Part shown: piece after piece, positions 10,501-19,013 of the stretch
How positions within the stretch are numbered: position 1 is the stretch's first letter
How the letters are laid out: each line of letters starts with the position of its first letter
Assembly (NCBI GenBank): GCA_016714985.1
Contig: JADKBS010000001.1
Coordinates: 763,001 to 827,000, forward strand
Origin: Saprospiraceae bacterium
Lineage (GTDB): Bacteria > Bacteroidota > Bacteroidia > Chitinophagales > Saprospiraceae
DNA: 64,000 bases
Direction of reading: 5' to 3'
Notes under the pieces: generated by a model
Told to the model about the DNA's origin: nothing
The model's database searches: none
The model's input: only the letters and a program-made list of their open reading frames with translations
Position numbers and translations under genes: made by a program

Positions 10501-13500
10501 CTACCAACTTCGACCAGATTGCCACGTTCCGGAGCACCAATACGTTGCCGACGTCAAGCCAATACAAGTCGTATTTTCCGTTACATCGCCGCAACCATAG
10601 TGGCAGCAACGCCAAGCTGAGGTACAACCAGTTGATGACGGTCTATGAATACGATTCCTTTGACAACGTGGTCAAAAGCACAAGCCCCGACCATCAAAAA
10701 GATGCCTCTACCAACGAACCAGACGGGTCGAGGAGTTATGGCAGCACCCATTTTGTTTATGACAATCTTGGGCGAATCCGGGTTTCCCAAGACCCCCGGC
10801 AGTTGGCGCTTGGTAGGGCCTCCTACGTTAAATACGACCAACTAAGCCGGACGGTCGAATCCGGCCAATACAACTATTCAGGCTCGGACATTGCCAACGA
10901 TGCCACACTGTTAACCAATATTGCCACGCCGACCTTCCCCAGTGCGGCTACTTTTACACTCGAAGATTATATGCTGGCCACTTATGATGTGGCCAGCACT
11001 GAAACGGATATTGTGGCGGCGTTTGGTGGAACTGGTATGCAACGGAACCTGCAAAACAGGGCTTCCTTTACCCAATACCACCAGACAGAGGCCGTTGTTG
11101 ACCACGCCAGCTATTATAGTTACAATATACAAGGGGATGTGGCCATCTGTCTGCAAAAAGACCCAACCCTGCTTACGGCGTCGGAGCGGATCAAGCGCTT
11201 CGACTATGAATTGGGGCTAGTGGACGGGCAAACCTACGCACTTTATTACCAGAAAGGCAAGTTGGATGCCCTCACCCATTTCTATGACTATGATGCCGTG
11301 GGCCGGCTCCAAGAAACCATTACAACCAACGATAGGGGGGCAATATTGGACAGGGACTCCCGCCAATTCTATCGTATTGACGGCGTCTTGGGCAGGGAAG
11401 AAATAGGGGAACACAAAGTGCAGGGGATTGACCATGCCTATACGACCTTGGGATGGACAAAGGGCGTAAATTCGACCAACCTAAGCTCAGCAAGGGACAT
11501 CGGCAAGGACAGTGACGCCACCGCCCCAGCCACGGTCTTTGGCCAGAACAAATGGGTGGCAAAAGATGCATTCGGCTATACCCTAAGCTTCTTTGCTTCG
11601 GACTATAACCCCATCAGCACCGTCATCAGCAATGCGCCCTTTGAGGCAAATCTGGTGCCCCACGCAAGTGGTGCTTATTTCAACACATTTGCCGCAGCTA
11701 TTGCCGAGGTGCCCTCATCCCCAGTTGCGGGTATGTACAACGGCAATGTTGCCGCCATGCAGACGGCACTGACCAAAACGGACGGTACAGGTGCCGACCT
11801 TATTGCCAGTGGTTACCGCTATGACCAGCGGATGCGGATAAGAAAGGCATACACCGCAAAAACCGCCAGCAACAGCACTGCCTACACCAACAACACTTGG
11901 TCTGGCGCAACTGGGGTAGATGTGCAAGACTACCGCTCCTCCTATACTTATGACCGCAGCGGAAACATCGCCTCGCTCAACCGCAATGGCAATGCCACTG
12001 CTGGCCTTGACATGGACAAGCTGACCTACAATTACGACAGGAAGCCGACCACCGTCAATGGTGTGACGGTGCAGGCGCTGGTCAGGAACCGCCTTATAAA
12101 TGCAACGGAACAGGGAACCACCTATTCCGGCAACTATACATCGGATATAGAGGGACAAGCTGCCAATAATTATGGCTATGATTTCATCGGCAACCTTGTT
12201 TCCGACCTGTCCGAGGGCATTGCCACCATCACATGGACGGTGACTGGCAAGGTGAAAGAGGTAAAGCGAGTAGCCACAAGCATTGCAGATGACGTAGAGT
12301 ACAGGTACGACAGCAATGGCGACCGCATCGAAAAGATAGTGAAGCCCAAGGTCAGCGCAGGTGTACTGAAAGACCAGAAGCATTGGACATCCACACTCTA
12401 TGTGCGCACCCCTGATGGCGAGGTGATGGCCACCTACGAGCGGGCCTATAAGCGCCCGACTGTGGGGGGCAGCACCACCATCAACCAAATAACGAGGCTG
12501 CCCAATGAAGGCATACCAACAGATTTGGATGATGATTTGGTCGTGCAATCCGGCGTAGCAGTGCCATCCCCATTGGGCACCGTGAACACCTTGGACTTGG
12601 GCACCCCCACGGACGACACTTACCTGGCTGAGGTCATCAAGCTAAAGGAACTCCACCTGTATTCCAGCAGGCGCTTGGGGATGAAGAACATGGACAGGGT
12701 CATGAATTTGACCTTTTTCAACAACACAGGCGGCTACAACGGTACCACCAAGCGCTTTAACAGCGTAACCATCACCCGCAACAACTATGTGCAGGGCCTG
12801 TACCCCTACCAGACCCGTAAACTGAGTGGCAAGGATTACGAGTTGACAAACCACCTTGGAAACGTGATGGTCGTAGTAAGCGACCGTAAGGTACCCGCCA
12901 TAAACGGCCTCGGAAACCCTGTCGTGACCAATTATGTGGCGCAGGCAAAGCGCTACTCAGACTACTATCCATTTGGCATGGAAATGCCAGGCCGGGTAGC
13001 CAACTCTGAACAATACCGCTACGGCTTTAATGGCAAGGAGAACGACCGCAGTTGGAAGGGAGGTACGAGCGATGCAGGCTTGATACAGGATTATGGCTTC
13101 AGGTTGTACAACCCAGCCTTGGGCAGGTTCCTTAGCGTAGATCCACTGGCACCCGATTTCCCTTGGTACACGCCCTATCAGTTTTCAGGCAATAGGCCAA
13201 TCTATGCCATAGACTTGGATGGCGCCGAAGAGCAACAACTAATAAAAGCTGCTATAAGAAACAGGATTTTTACAACTTTAAAAAAGTCGTTCAAAGAAGG
13301 CGTCGAGAGTAGAATAAAAGCCTACTACAAAGACAAATCCGTTAAGAAGGCTGGAAAACAGCTAATAGATGACCTTGAATGGGTGCTTGAGCCCATGGAA
13401 GAAAGTGCATTTTCGATTTTTGCTGACGTAATCATTGACGCCTTTACAGACCCCCTAACTGGAGCTGTTTACACTGGCTCAAAAGCAGGTTACAAGGCAT

Positions 13501-13553
13501 GGAAGGTTTGGAATCGTTACGAAAGGGTCAAGAAAAAGCTGACGCACTTCTGA
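7509..13553 (+). CDS. RHS repeat protein, central part and RHS core
   Basis: This 2,014-residue frame carries the RHS/YD shell. A Cys-rich middle part is followed by YD-type repeats from about residue 1000 (YEYDSFDNVVKSTSPDHQ, YDNLGRIRVSQDPRQ, YDRSGNIASLNRNGN, YRYDSNGDRIEKI). Near the end comes the conserved core: NHLGNVMVVVSDRK, YYPFGMEMPGR, YRYGFNGKENDRSW, GFRLYNPALGRFLSVDPLAP, YQFSGNRPIYAIDLDG. In known RHS proteins this core caps a hollow beta-cocoon that holds a C-terminal toxin. After DLDG there is a helical linker of about 110 residues, then a stop at 13553. The nuclease domain follows in the -1 frame; one extra A in the run at 13533-13537 joins them (VKKKADALLSAVK). The start given here is an artefact of the upstream frame break. 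Confidence 0.9.
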   Translation: MVDPIDQSGFSSNTTEKLPNNYNTSKKLWEVNHSMLVSTTGDYTFKYELSTTFCDMNTVPPCGCGTNTTRPCKYELIFKIMDPNGAWMNFSGTTNTTPGFANLGEPPSASNAFTQASFPASLLSPYNYELNVTVNFSIIGTYTIVKELRLRDEAVTVGNFAAPFLVNPPVSNACLTLPTTPPCDPEPTVGTEPYPVEDCGMLLDIFKSDMAPGGQYFDNLKNLNETVSNDWLNAVGLPHRTVVNVFPTPTTPIPLVAALATLVNGLEPDDATVTITDANGFWNTIRNFWVYDAVKTWFFDTGTNSLKLWEYHPEFPHYKWCTDIASLPTTPPNISNIEFNTTLNNYTSVPTAWLSLKNGCSLPTNQWFVSHAIVNDDPYFKSALGLRKVTSRDITLPCAPDGSSGIAGITGRELMNYFICRYPIQLPTGSDNNTYNCNSTNGQQGYRTMWEQAVSNAGAGATDDQQWKAFAKLYLAKKEQIIKYQKSNPCGNDQYAPYLADKSDDNTPLDFIADCPRLQTPYIWGSHPYCIGSGSGDQPWVNIHHVFKTWPFSSGGCTQSVQTYNPKGQDVFDAWSNASTIACAGSGTPCNPNLSNKYLAVTDRRAAGFVIRVPDTEQNIMDVSDDDAAPLNADGIFGGNDSYADFANTGNAYNPCLGSTGFYFKLPSNDVYDTEKTANEIIAMTSTNYAGLRFLYSILVQVNVPATTMYLFNSTECNPPGDNIPLQIATANSTCSLVQGPFLSFEEFYNANTAFFNCLANCFNSSFPATHNLGEFVVKPNITIPPKSSLAGKPDCGECCPGSGACTQPDVFKCWPLKNTCIDQYIPHCLCGIYDAAAATGNAAQAFFTQYLGAWADLSAAQTFANKLSTHCNTIKNPNASQNGLTAAINAIQGEVNGLAQPWKSMLDCFNLVPDPCDETSDIIGYGYEVAFYQAGQDIINTFATNYRARCLNPTTAPDKLKVTYTDKEYDFTLYYYSPDGNLYATVPPEGVYLLPTTTNFDQIATFRSTNTLPTSSQYKSYFPLHRRNHSGSNAKLRYNQLMTVYEYDSFDNVVKSTSPDHQKDASTNEPDGSRSYGSTHFVYDNLGRIRVSQDPRQLALGRASYVKYDQLSRTVESGQYNYSGSDIANDATLLTNIATPTFPSAATFTLEDYMLATYDVASTETDIVAAFGGTGMQRNLQNRASFTQYHQTEAVVDHASYYSYNIQGDVAICLQKDPTLLTASERIKRFDYELGLVDGQTYALYYQKGKLDALTHFYDYDAVGRLQETITTNDRGAILDRDSRQFYRIDGVLGREEIGEHKVQGIDHAYTTLGWTKGVNSTNLSSARDIGKDSDATAPATVFGQNKWVAKDAFGYTLSFFASDYNPISTVISNAPFEANLVPHASGAYFNTFAAAIAEVPSSPVAGMYNGNVAAMQTALTKTDGTGADLIASGYRYDQRMRIRKAYTAKTASNSTAYTNNTWSGATGVDVQDYRSSYTYDRSGNIASLNRNGNATAGLDMDKLTYNYDRKPTTVNGVTVQALVRNRLINATEQGTTYSGNYTSDIEGQAANNYGYDFIGNLVSDLSEGIATITWTVTGKVKEVKRVATSIADDVEYRYDSNGDRIEKIVKPKVSAGVLKDQKHWTSTLYVRTPDGEVMATYERAYKRPTVGGSTTINQITRLPNEGIPTDLDDDLVVQSGVAVPSPLGTVNTLDLGTPTDDTYLAEVIKLKELHLYSSRRLGMKNMDRVMNLTFFNNTGGYNGTTKRFNSVTITRNNYVQGLYPYQTRKLSGKDYELTNHLGNVMVVVSDRKVPAINGLGNPVVTNYVAQAKRYSDYYPFGMEMPGRVANSEQYRYGFNGKENDRSWKGGTSDAGLIQDYGFRLYNPALGRFLSVDPLAPDFPWYTPYQFSGNRPIYAIDLDGAEEQQLIKAAIRNRIFTTLKKSFKEGVESRIKAYYKDKSVKKAGKQLIDDLEWVLEPMEESAFSIFADVIIDAFTDPLTGAVYTGSKAGYKAWKVWNRYERVKKKLTHF

Positions 13554-14026
13554 GTGCCGTTAAAAACAGGGGTAAAATTCGAGACAGCTATCCTAAAAAA
13601 CTCAGGGAAAGCGAAGATGTACACCACTTAATTGACATTAATGCCTTGGAGGACAGCCCACTAATCCTTGAAGCCGTGGCGGATGGGTTTGACATAAACA
13701 ATGGTGCCATAAACGGTATTCCATTGGAAGGGTCAAGGAAAGGTAACCCAGGAGGATTTCACGGAAATTCAGCTTCATATTCCAAGTATATAACTGACAA
13801 TGTTGATGGTTGGGCCAAGGAGTTTGAAAAAAAGAATGGCAAGAAGCCTACTGGAACTGACACCAAGAAATACTTGGAAGGCACATTGATACCACAAGCA
13901 AGAAAGGAGGTGGAGAAGGCATACAAAGAATGGAAAGATGCTGGTGGAAGGAAATCTTCGGGCAAGAATCTTAACAGTTATTTTAAGAAGTTGATTACTA
14001 CTATAAAACCGTCACCTAGAGCATAA
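13499..14026 (+). CDS. RHS toxin tip: AHH/HNH-family nuclease domain
   Basis: This is the C-terminal toxin domain of the RHS protein, displaced into the -1 frame. It contains VHHLIDINALE, then GFDINNGAINGIPLEG, then GGFHGNSASYSKYI. That is the order of the AHH nuclease family (HNH/EndoVII fold: xHH, a helix, a gxdxxxaxNgixL strand, a second His before a Y-containing helix). Here V replaces the first A of the name-giving motif. The paired histidines, the Asn of AINGIPL and the His of GFHG are the expected metal or catalytic residues. The tail is Lys-rich and helical. The free ATG at 13499 lies inside the previous frame with no visible ribosome site, so independent translation is unlikely. A DNA-targeting antibacterial toxin is inferred from the family. 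Confidence 0.8.
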   Translation: MEGLESLRKGQEKADALLSAVKNRGKIRDSYPKKLRESEDVHHLIDINALEDSPLILEAVADGFDINNGAINGIPLEGSRKGNPGGFHGNSASYSKYITDNVDGWAKEFEKKNGKKPTGTDTKKYLEGTLIPQARKEVEKAYKEWKDAGGRKSSGKNLNSYFKKLITTIKPSPRA

Positions 14027-14193
14027 ACTCTTTGTGGAAAATGCGTGGGTGAAGGGTTTTAAATTGTACGAATTTGAATATAAAATTGTAATGGCTCAAA
14101 AGATATTGACGGTGGCAATAGAAAACATAGTTTTTTTTCGTCACTTCGATTCTTTTGAGCCTTTCCAATCCGCATTTTTTAAAAAAACTGTGC

Positions 14194-14201
14194 TAACTTT
14201 G
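14194..14201 (+). promoter_or_regulatory. Bacteroidota -7 box (TAACTTTG) before the candidate immunity gene
   Basis: TAACTTTG matches the Bacteroidota primary-sigma consensus TAnnTTTG and lies 46 bp before the ATG at 14248. No clear -33 TTTG sits 19-21 bp upstream. A separate promoter for an immunity gene would make sense, because the cell must be protected even when the toxin is off. Confidence 0.45.
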
Positions 14202-14247
14202 GCCGCCATGCTTCTCAAGGAGCAAAAATTAAATATATTTTTAAAAT

Positions 14248-14703
14248 ATGAAAAAAACTGAATTAACATTCAATGGCGAAAGCGTTAGCTTGGATTTATC
14301 CGATATGGATTTAAAGCGGCCAGTAAAAAAGCCGTTTATTACAGACAGTAGATTATATTGGGAATTAAGACCACGTGCAATTCGGGGGGCAATTGTTTTT
14401 TACATAGAACCCATACCCGAAAGCCTTCCCAATGATATAAATGCTTTAGGCTTGATGGAATTGGAGAAATCTGATCATAAAGAACAAGAACCAGATGCTA
14501 ATTTTAATCCTATTGAGAGCTATAAAAATTTCTGTTATACTGAAATCCAAAACTGGGATAAATCCTCCTCCATGGTGCTATTTTTAACAAAACTTAGCCC
14601 AAAAACTAAATTTGTCATTAACGTTTCAAGCTGGGAGAAAAGCTACGAAGAATTGCTGGAGATTGGAAAGGAGATGATAGATAACCGTGTCAGCATCTGC
14701 TAA
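14248..14703 (+). CDS. Candidate immunity protein for the AHH nuclease
   Basis: This 151-residue cytoplasmic protein (no signal peptide, no membrane segment) starts 221 bp after the toxin stop on the same strand. It is moderately acidic, with alternating strands (SVSLDLSDMDLKRP, AIVFYIEP, SSMVLFLTKLSPKTKFVINVS) and a terminal helix. I do not recognise a family. The immunity role is inferred from position: in RHS, CdiA and other polymorphic toxin loci, the gene right after the toxin tip normally encodes the cognate inhibitor. Its base composition is clearly more AT-rich than the RHS shell, as is usual for exchanged toxin/immunity cassettes. Confidence 0.6.
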   Translation: MKKTELTFNGESVSLDLSDMDLKRPVKKPFITDSRLYWELRPRAIRGAIVFYIEPIPESLPNDINALGLMELEKSDHKEQEPDANFNPIESYKNFCYTEIQNWDKSSSMVLFLTKLSPKTKFVINVSSWEKSYEELLEIGKEMIDNRVSIC

Positions 14704-14970
14704 GGCTTGGGTGCTGATTTTATGCCATACCACGGACCAGTTGTCTCAAGTGTAATTCCAAGCAGCACATAATGCCAGAAATTCTGCAAAGTTTGCAACT
14801 TCACAGGCTCGTCAAGTGGCAACCAGCAGTTACCCTGCTAATGGAAGACCTCAGGTCGGGCAAGCATTCCCGAAGTGATAAATGAGCGCAGCGGCTCTTG
14901 TGTCATTCAAGCGGGCTGAACATTTACACCCAACCAAAGAAAAAGCTAGAAAAACGCTTTTCTCTAAACG

Positions 14971-15004
14971 AACCGCCCTGTAGCACTGCTACGGGCGGTT
15001 TTTT
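14971..15004 (+). terminator. Rho-independent terminator
   Basis: The hairpin aaccgccctgtagca / tgctacgggcggtt has a stem of about 13 bp with a very short loop and runs straight into a T6 tract. It would end transcripts from the immunity gene. Confidence 0.8.
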
Positions 15005-15042
15005 AGTTGTGCCCTACCTACCTTCACAACAAAAAAATTCCC

Positions 15043-15050
15043 TATTTTTG
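15043..15050 (+). promoter_or_regulatory. Bacteroidota -7 box (TATTTTTG)
   Basis: TATTTTTG fits TAnnTTTG and lies 67 bp before the ATG at 15118, just downstream of the terminator. No good -33 element is visible. Confidence 0.4.
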
Positions 15051-15117
15051 TGGCATTTCATGCCCTTGCCGCTCTCAGTCTTGGCATCGGCCAATTTCAC
15101 CAAACCACAACGACAAC

Positions 15118-16719
15118 ATGCGTCCTTTAAATCGGTACTATTCAATCTGCTTTCTCTTTTTCCTGCTCACCATCGGCGGCTTGCCGTCCATGCATGCCCA
15201 ACGGCTCACTTGGATGCCGACCGACCAAAAGCTCAAGAAATTGATGCCCCTCACCTATGTTGGCACTGAAGGTGGCTATATTGTGGCACACAGCGATGGG
15301 AACCTCCTCTTCCTCGACGCCGAAAAAATGACGGTCAAGCGCACCATAGACACTGGCCCCCTGTCCGTGAACAAGGGCGATAGGTACCTTGGCGTAATAA
15401 AAACGGAGCGGGGCTGGGTGGCCCTCGTGCAGTCCTTCAGGATGCTGAAAAAGGACAGCGACTATGAATTGAAGACGGCCCTGCTTACGGACAAAGGTTT
15501 CGATGCACCGCAGCCCTGGCTGCACATCCCCAGGGAAGACCTGCGGGAGAACGCCTACGTTGCCTTCAGTTTCGAAGTGTCGGAGAACGGTAAGTACATC
15601 TTGGTGCCGATGAACGACAAGGCCACGGGCAAGCCCAAGCGTATCGTCTATGGTGCCGACTTCAAGGAACTGTATTCCGCTGAAATACCCGAAACCCTGA
15701 ACCACAAGGGTAAAAAACTGGACCTGGTATCCGAAAAAGAGTTCGTGGACAATGATGGCAATTTTTACCTGACCGGCATTCTTGAAGAAAAGCAGAAAGG
15801 GCTAGACGACCACTATCCTTTTGTCTATAAATACGACCGGGCAAGTGGCAAGGGCATCGAGAATATATTTGAGGTAAAGGGCGGAACCATAGCAGGCGAA
15901 GGGCTGAAAAATTATGTGATGGCCAAAAAGACCTCTGCATTAGCCGGCAAATATCCCGGTGAAGTCATTTTCCAACTGAACAACCAAGCCGGGTTGATGC
16001 TGGTTGCTGGGCTGTACGGCAACGAGACCGGGGGCGGCGTTTTCCTCGCCAAGCTCGACACCAAAAACACCCAGGTTAGCCCAATTAAGGAATACACCTT
16101 CCCTGATGCCCTCATCAAGAAAATAGAAAAGGAAAGCTATGAGGGCAAGGAAATTAAAGGCTCCGTGCACATACAGGATATCCTGGTGAAAGAGAACAAG
16201 GAACTGATCTGCTTACTGGAGATAGACCGGAGCAAGAGCGGGGCCCGTATGGCCACTTCCGGGCATGGCATCAACCAGACCCAGTCCATGTCCAGCACCT
16301 TGGATATTGAAACAAAGGACGTTGTTTACATGAATTTTGGCCTGAACGGCGACCTGACCTTTTTCGGGAATATTTCAAAATCCCAGTCCAAGGTGGCAGA
16401 TATTGACGAATTGTCATTCGCTGCAGCATGCGTCAAGAACGACATCCATATCGTGTTCTTGGAGGGCGAGAAAAAAGAAAAAACCCTTTTCAACTTTACC
16501 ATAGGCGAAGACGGCAAGCTCAGCAAAAAAGAACTTACTACCTTTCTGAAAGGTACCATGGTGCTGCCCTCAAAGATACAGTACCCAGCAGCCACAGGCT
16601 ATGATTGGATCTATGACCAGTTCGGCGGATTAAAGTATCCGGTGCAGATTTCGCCCAATGAACTGCTGGTGCGGGCCAAGAAGGACGATAAGCCAACCAT
16701 GGTAAAAATCACCTATTGA
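15118..16719 (+). CDS. Secreted protein of unknown function, beta-propeller-like
   Basis: The ATG at 15118 is chosen over the upstream one at 15007 because it begins a proper signal peptide (MRPLNRYYSICFLFFLLTIG, cleavage after SMHAQ). The 533-residue product has many short strand pairs of the type DGNLLFLDAEKMTVKRTIDT and NDGNFYLTGILEEKQ, as in WD- or PQQ-like propellers, but with no countable blade motif. There is no T9SS tail and no lipobox, so a periplasmic location is likely. It is followed after 4 bp by an outer-membrane barrel gene, so the two are probably co-transcribed. I do not recognise the family. Confidence 0.65.
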   Translation: MRPLNRYYSICFLFFLLTIGGLPSMHAQRLTWMPTDQKLKKLMPLTYVGTEGGYIVAHSDGNLLFLDAEKMTVKRTIDTGPLSVNKGDRYLGVIKTERGWVALVQSFRMLKKDSDYELKTALLTDKGFDAPQPWLHIPREDLRENAYVAFSFEVSENGKYILVPMNDKATGKPKRIVYGADFKELYSAEIPETLNHKGKKLDLVSEKEFVDNDGNFYLTGILEEKQKGLDDHYPFVYKYDRASGKGIENIFEVKGGTIAGEGLKNYVMAKKTSALAGKYPGEVIFQLNNQAGLMLVAGLYGNETGGGVFLAKLDTKNTQVSPIKEYTFPDALIKKIEKESYEGKEIKGSVHIQDILVKENKELICLLEIDRSKSGARMATSGHGINQTQSMSSTLDIETKDVVYMNFGLNGDLTFFGNISKSQSKVADIDELSFAAACVKNDIHIVFLEGEKKEKTLFNFTIGEDGKLSKKELTTFLKGTMVLPSKIQYPAATGYDWIYDQFGGLKYPVQISPNELLVRAKKDDKPTMVKITY

Positions 16720-16723
16720 GCCT

Positions 16724-17338
16724 ATGAAAATGCTTTCATTTATTAGGCTGGCTTTGGTTGTACTGTGCTTTTGCGCCATAGAAGCCTCTGCCCAGAAATT
16801 TGGGATTACCCCGCTCATCAACTTCGACAACCGTACCCTCAACGGGAAAGGGGACAAGCCGATTGAAGGCGGCAGTTACAGGGAAAGTTTTTCCTACGGT
16901 GCCGAACTCAGCCTACGGCAGCCGTTTTTCGTCGTAATGGACTTGCTGCTGACCACCGGCGCCACCTACGAAAAATATGACTATCACTACTTGGAAGCGA
17001 AGTACGACCTGGATTTCGTGCAGGTACCATTGCGGGCCGACATTGCACTGGGCGGCTTGGACGAACTTGGTTATGTCAGCTTCCTAAAGCTTGGCATGAC
17101 GGTGGATTTACCCGTTTCTAGCACCCAAAGCGGCGGCATGGCTTCGCCAGAACATATTGACCGCATGCTTTGGGGCAGCCAGTTTGGTTTTGGCTATGGG
17201 TTGTTGCTGAGTAAACACTTCCTCGTGCAGGGCGATTTTGTGATGAACCCCAGGTGGACAAAAATCAAGACCGATGATGGCGGTGCGGGCAGGATGTTTG
17301 GATTTACGGTGGGAGCTAAAGCAACCTTCTTCCTTTGA
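16724..17338 (+). CDS. Outer-membrane beta-barrel protein (PorT/OMP_b-brl-like)
   Basis: This 204-residue protein has a signal peptide (MKMLSFIRLALVVLCFCAIE, cleavage at ASAQ). The rest is made of amphipathic strands with alternating aromatic and glycine residues (FSYGAELSLRQPFFVVMDLLL, YVSFLKLGMTVDLPVS, GSQFGFGYGLLLSKHFLVQGDF) and ends in a C-terminal strand closing with Phe-Leu (FGFTVGAKATFFL). That is the pattern of the small 8-stranded barrels common in Bacteroidota. It is 4 bp downstream of the secreted protein, suggesting an operon, and its stop is 12 bp from the stop of the convergent secretion-platform gene. Confidence 0.75.
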   Translation: MKMLSFIRLALVVLCFCAIEASAQKFGITPLINFDNRTLNGKGDKPIEGGSYRESFSYGAELSLRQPFFVVMDLLLTTGATYEKYDYHYLEAKYDLDFVQVPLRADIALGGLDELGYVSFLKLGMTVDLPVSSTQSGGMASPEHIDRMLWGSQFGFGYGLLLSKHFLVQGDFVMNPRWTKIKTDDGGAGRMFGFTVGAKATFFL

Positions 17339-17350
17339 ATGCTATTTCCG

Positions 17351-18505
17351 TTACCTCCCCACGCTCGTGCTCATCTGGAACAGCGGCAGGTACATCGCCA
17401 CGAGTATCACGCCCACTAATATGCCCAAGCCGATGATGAGCACTGGCTCCAATAGGCTGCCGATGACTGCGGTGCGGGCATCCACGCCATCGTTGTACTG
17501 GTCGGCCAACTTGCCGAACATCTGGTCCAGCTTGCCGGTTTCTTCACCCACCCGCAGCAAGGCCGTAAGCTGTGGCGGGTAAAACGGGTAGGCAGCCAGC
17601 GCCTCGTGCAGCGATTTACCGTCCATGATGTCCTTCCCCACGGCTTCCAGCGAAACTTCCAGCGGGTAAAAGGCGCACATTTCCTTCACCAATTCCACTG
17701 CCCGAAGCAGGGAAACCTTGGCACCGAGCAGCAGGCACATGGACTGGCAGAAGCGGGCAAGGTATATCTGCTTCACGATGTCGCCGAACAACGGCAGTCG
17801 GAGCAACAGGGTCGCCGAGGCTTTGCGGAGCCAAGTCTGTTTCCGCCAAAAATACAGCAGCGCCCCTATCCCTACAAAGGCCAGCAGCAGCAGCGAACCA
17901 TAGCGGCCCACCCAATCGGATAGCCAGATGATGCGCTGGGTGATGGCGGGCAGTTCACTGTCGAAGCGCTTATAGACATCGCTGAACATGGGCACTAAGT
18001 ATTTCAGCAGGAAGAAGACGACCGTGAAGGCAAAGCCCGTAACGAAAATCGGGTAAGAAAGCGCCCCCAGCAATTGCTGGCGGAACTTGACGGTCTTGGT
18101 GAAAAAATCGGATAGTTCGTTGAGCACGGTCGTGAGCTTCCCGCTCTCCTCCCCGATGCGGATGCTCACGGTCTCGTAGGCGGTGAAGTCGCCGGAAGCA
18201 TGCAGCGCCTCAGACAGGGCAGACCCCGCTATTACCTGCTCCCGTATCCGGGCGATAATGCCTTGTACGGATTTTTTGGTTCGGCTCTCTTCGATCAGCG
18301 TCAAAGCTTTTTGGATGTCCAACCCTGCGGAAAGCAACACGGAAAGCTCTGTGTAGAGGCTTTTTTTCTGCTTGGCATCAAGGCCCTTCCCAAAGAGCTG
18401 GATGTCCTTTTGCCACCAGCTCTCGCCGCTGCCAGCGCTGGGGGCGTTGGGGCGCTTTGCGATAATTGCACTGGGCGCCTTATAGTTTTCCAGTTTAATC
18501 GGCAT
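17351..18505 (-). CDS. gspF: T2SS/T4P inner-membrane platform protein GspF/PilC-like
   Basis: The product anchors the pseudopilus assembly platform and couples it to the ATPase. Two F-type helical domains are visible: LSVLLSAGLDIQKALTLIEE with IGEESGKLTTVLNELSDFFT, then ARFCQSMCLLLGAKVSLLRA with RVGEETGKLDQMFGKLADQY. Each is followed by membrane segments (YPIFVTGFAFTVVFFLLKYL and VLIIGLGILVGVILVAMYLP). I place the start at MPIKLENYKAP (18505), because there it overlaps the preceding gene's stop by 11 bp (ATGCCGATTAA), a translational-coupling arrangement; the longer 18553 start would overlap more. At 384 residues it is close to the usual 400 for GspF. It is the last gene of the leftward block. 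Confidence 0.9.
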   Translation of the reverse strand: MPIKLENYKAPSAIIAKRPNAPSAGSGESWWQKDIQLFGKGLDAKQKKSLYTELSVLLSAGLDIQKALTLIEESRTKKSVQGIIARIREQVIAGSALSEALHASGDFTAYETVSIRIGEESGKLTTVLNELSDFFTKTVKFRQQLLGALSYPIFVTGFAFTVVFFLLKYLVPMFSDVYKRFDSELPAITQRIIWLSDWVGRYGSLLLLAFVGIGALLYFWRKQTWLRKASATLLLRLPLFGDIVKQIYLARFCQSMCLLLGAKVSLLRAVELVKEMCAFYPLEVSLEAVGKDIMDGKSLHEALAAYPFYPPQLTALLRVGEETGKLDQMFGKLADQYNDGVDARTAVIGSLLEPVLIIGLGILVGVILVAMYLPLFQMSTSVGR

Positions 18506-19013
18506 GGTTGAAATCGAGTATTTCTTGGGCGCTATAGGTCTTGCTGAAAGCAAGCGCTATGGGCTGCCCCATGAACAAAACTTGTAGGCTGGCAAAATCG
18601 GTGGTGCCAAAGCTGGTTTCCGTGCCCCTGAAGGAAGTGGCCCAAGCTGAAACAGGGAACTTGAAGACATCAGCCCTCCCTTCTTCGGAAGCCAGTTTCC
18701 GGGTAATGGCCGTTTCACCGATTTCATAGACCAAATCATACTGTGGGTATTTGAACACCAGCTTGTTGTCTTCCCTGCCCACCCATTGACAATTCATGAA
18801 TTCCCTGCCGAGCAGCATCTGCAACTGCCCGAACGACAGGGCTTCCTCTGTTTCCTGCCGATAGCCCATGTATTGCGTTTCCATGATGCGCCAAGCGGCA
18901 AATGCAAGGCTGACCGTTAGCACAGAAAGCACACTGACCACCATTACCTCGGTGAGGGTAAAAGCGGGTAACCGTTTTGGGCTTGGGGGTAAATGATTTC
19001 CTTGAGTTCGCAT
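18495..19013 (-). CDS. Pseudopilin, GspH/GspJ-like minor
   Basis: This 172-residue protein has a class III prepilin leader. The short basic N-terminus MRTQGNHLPPSPKRLPA is followed by FTLTEVMVVSVLSVLTVSLA, with the conserved Glu at +5 of the processed pilin. The globular part has strand pairs (KLVFKYPQYDLVYEIGETAI) as in minor pseudopilins. It would be cleaved by the prepilin peptidase encoded at 21113-21619 and form part of the pseudopilus tip. It overlaps the upstream pseudopilin gene by 70 bp and the gspF-like gene by 11 bp, so all four genes form one transcription unit. Assignment to H or J is not resolved. Confidence 0.8.
   Translation of the reverse strand: MRTQGNHLPPSPKRLPAFTLTEVMVVSVLSVLTVSLAFAAWRIMETQYMGYRQETEEALSFGQLQMLLGREFMNCQWVGREDNKLVFKYPQYDLVYEIGETAITRKLASEEGRADVFKFPVSAWATSFRGTETSFGTTDFASLQVLFMGQPIALAFSKTYSAQEILDFNHAD

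Larger units (their letters stand above)
14704..15117. other. Intergenic spacer with terminator and promoter
   Basis: No gene is supported in these 414 bp. The spacer holds one intrinsic terminator (14971-15004) and one -7 promoter box (15043-15050), which separate the toxin locus from the following secreted-protein operon. Confidence 0.6.

Noticed and set aside
14034..14261. 75-codon frame between toxin and immunity genes
   Set aside because: It overlaps the immunity gene start and the promoter box, has low-complexity Phe/Lys composition and resembles no protein family.
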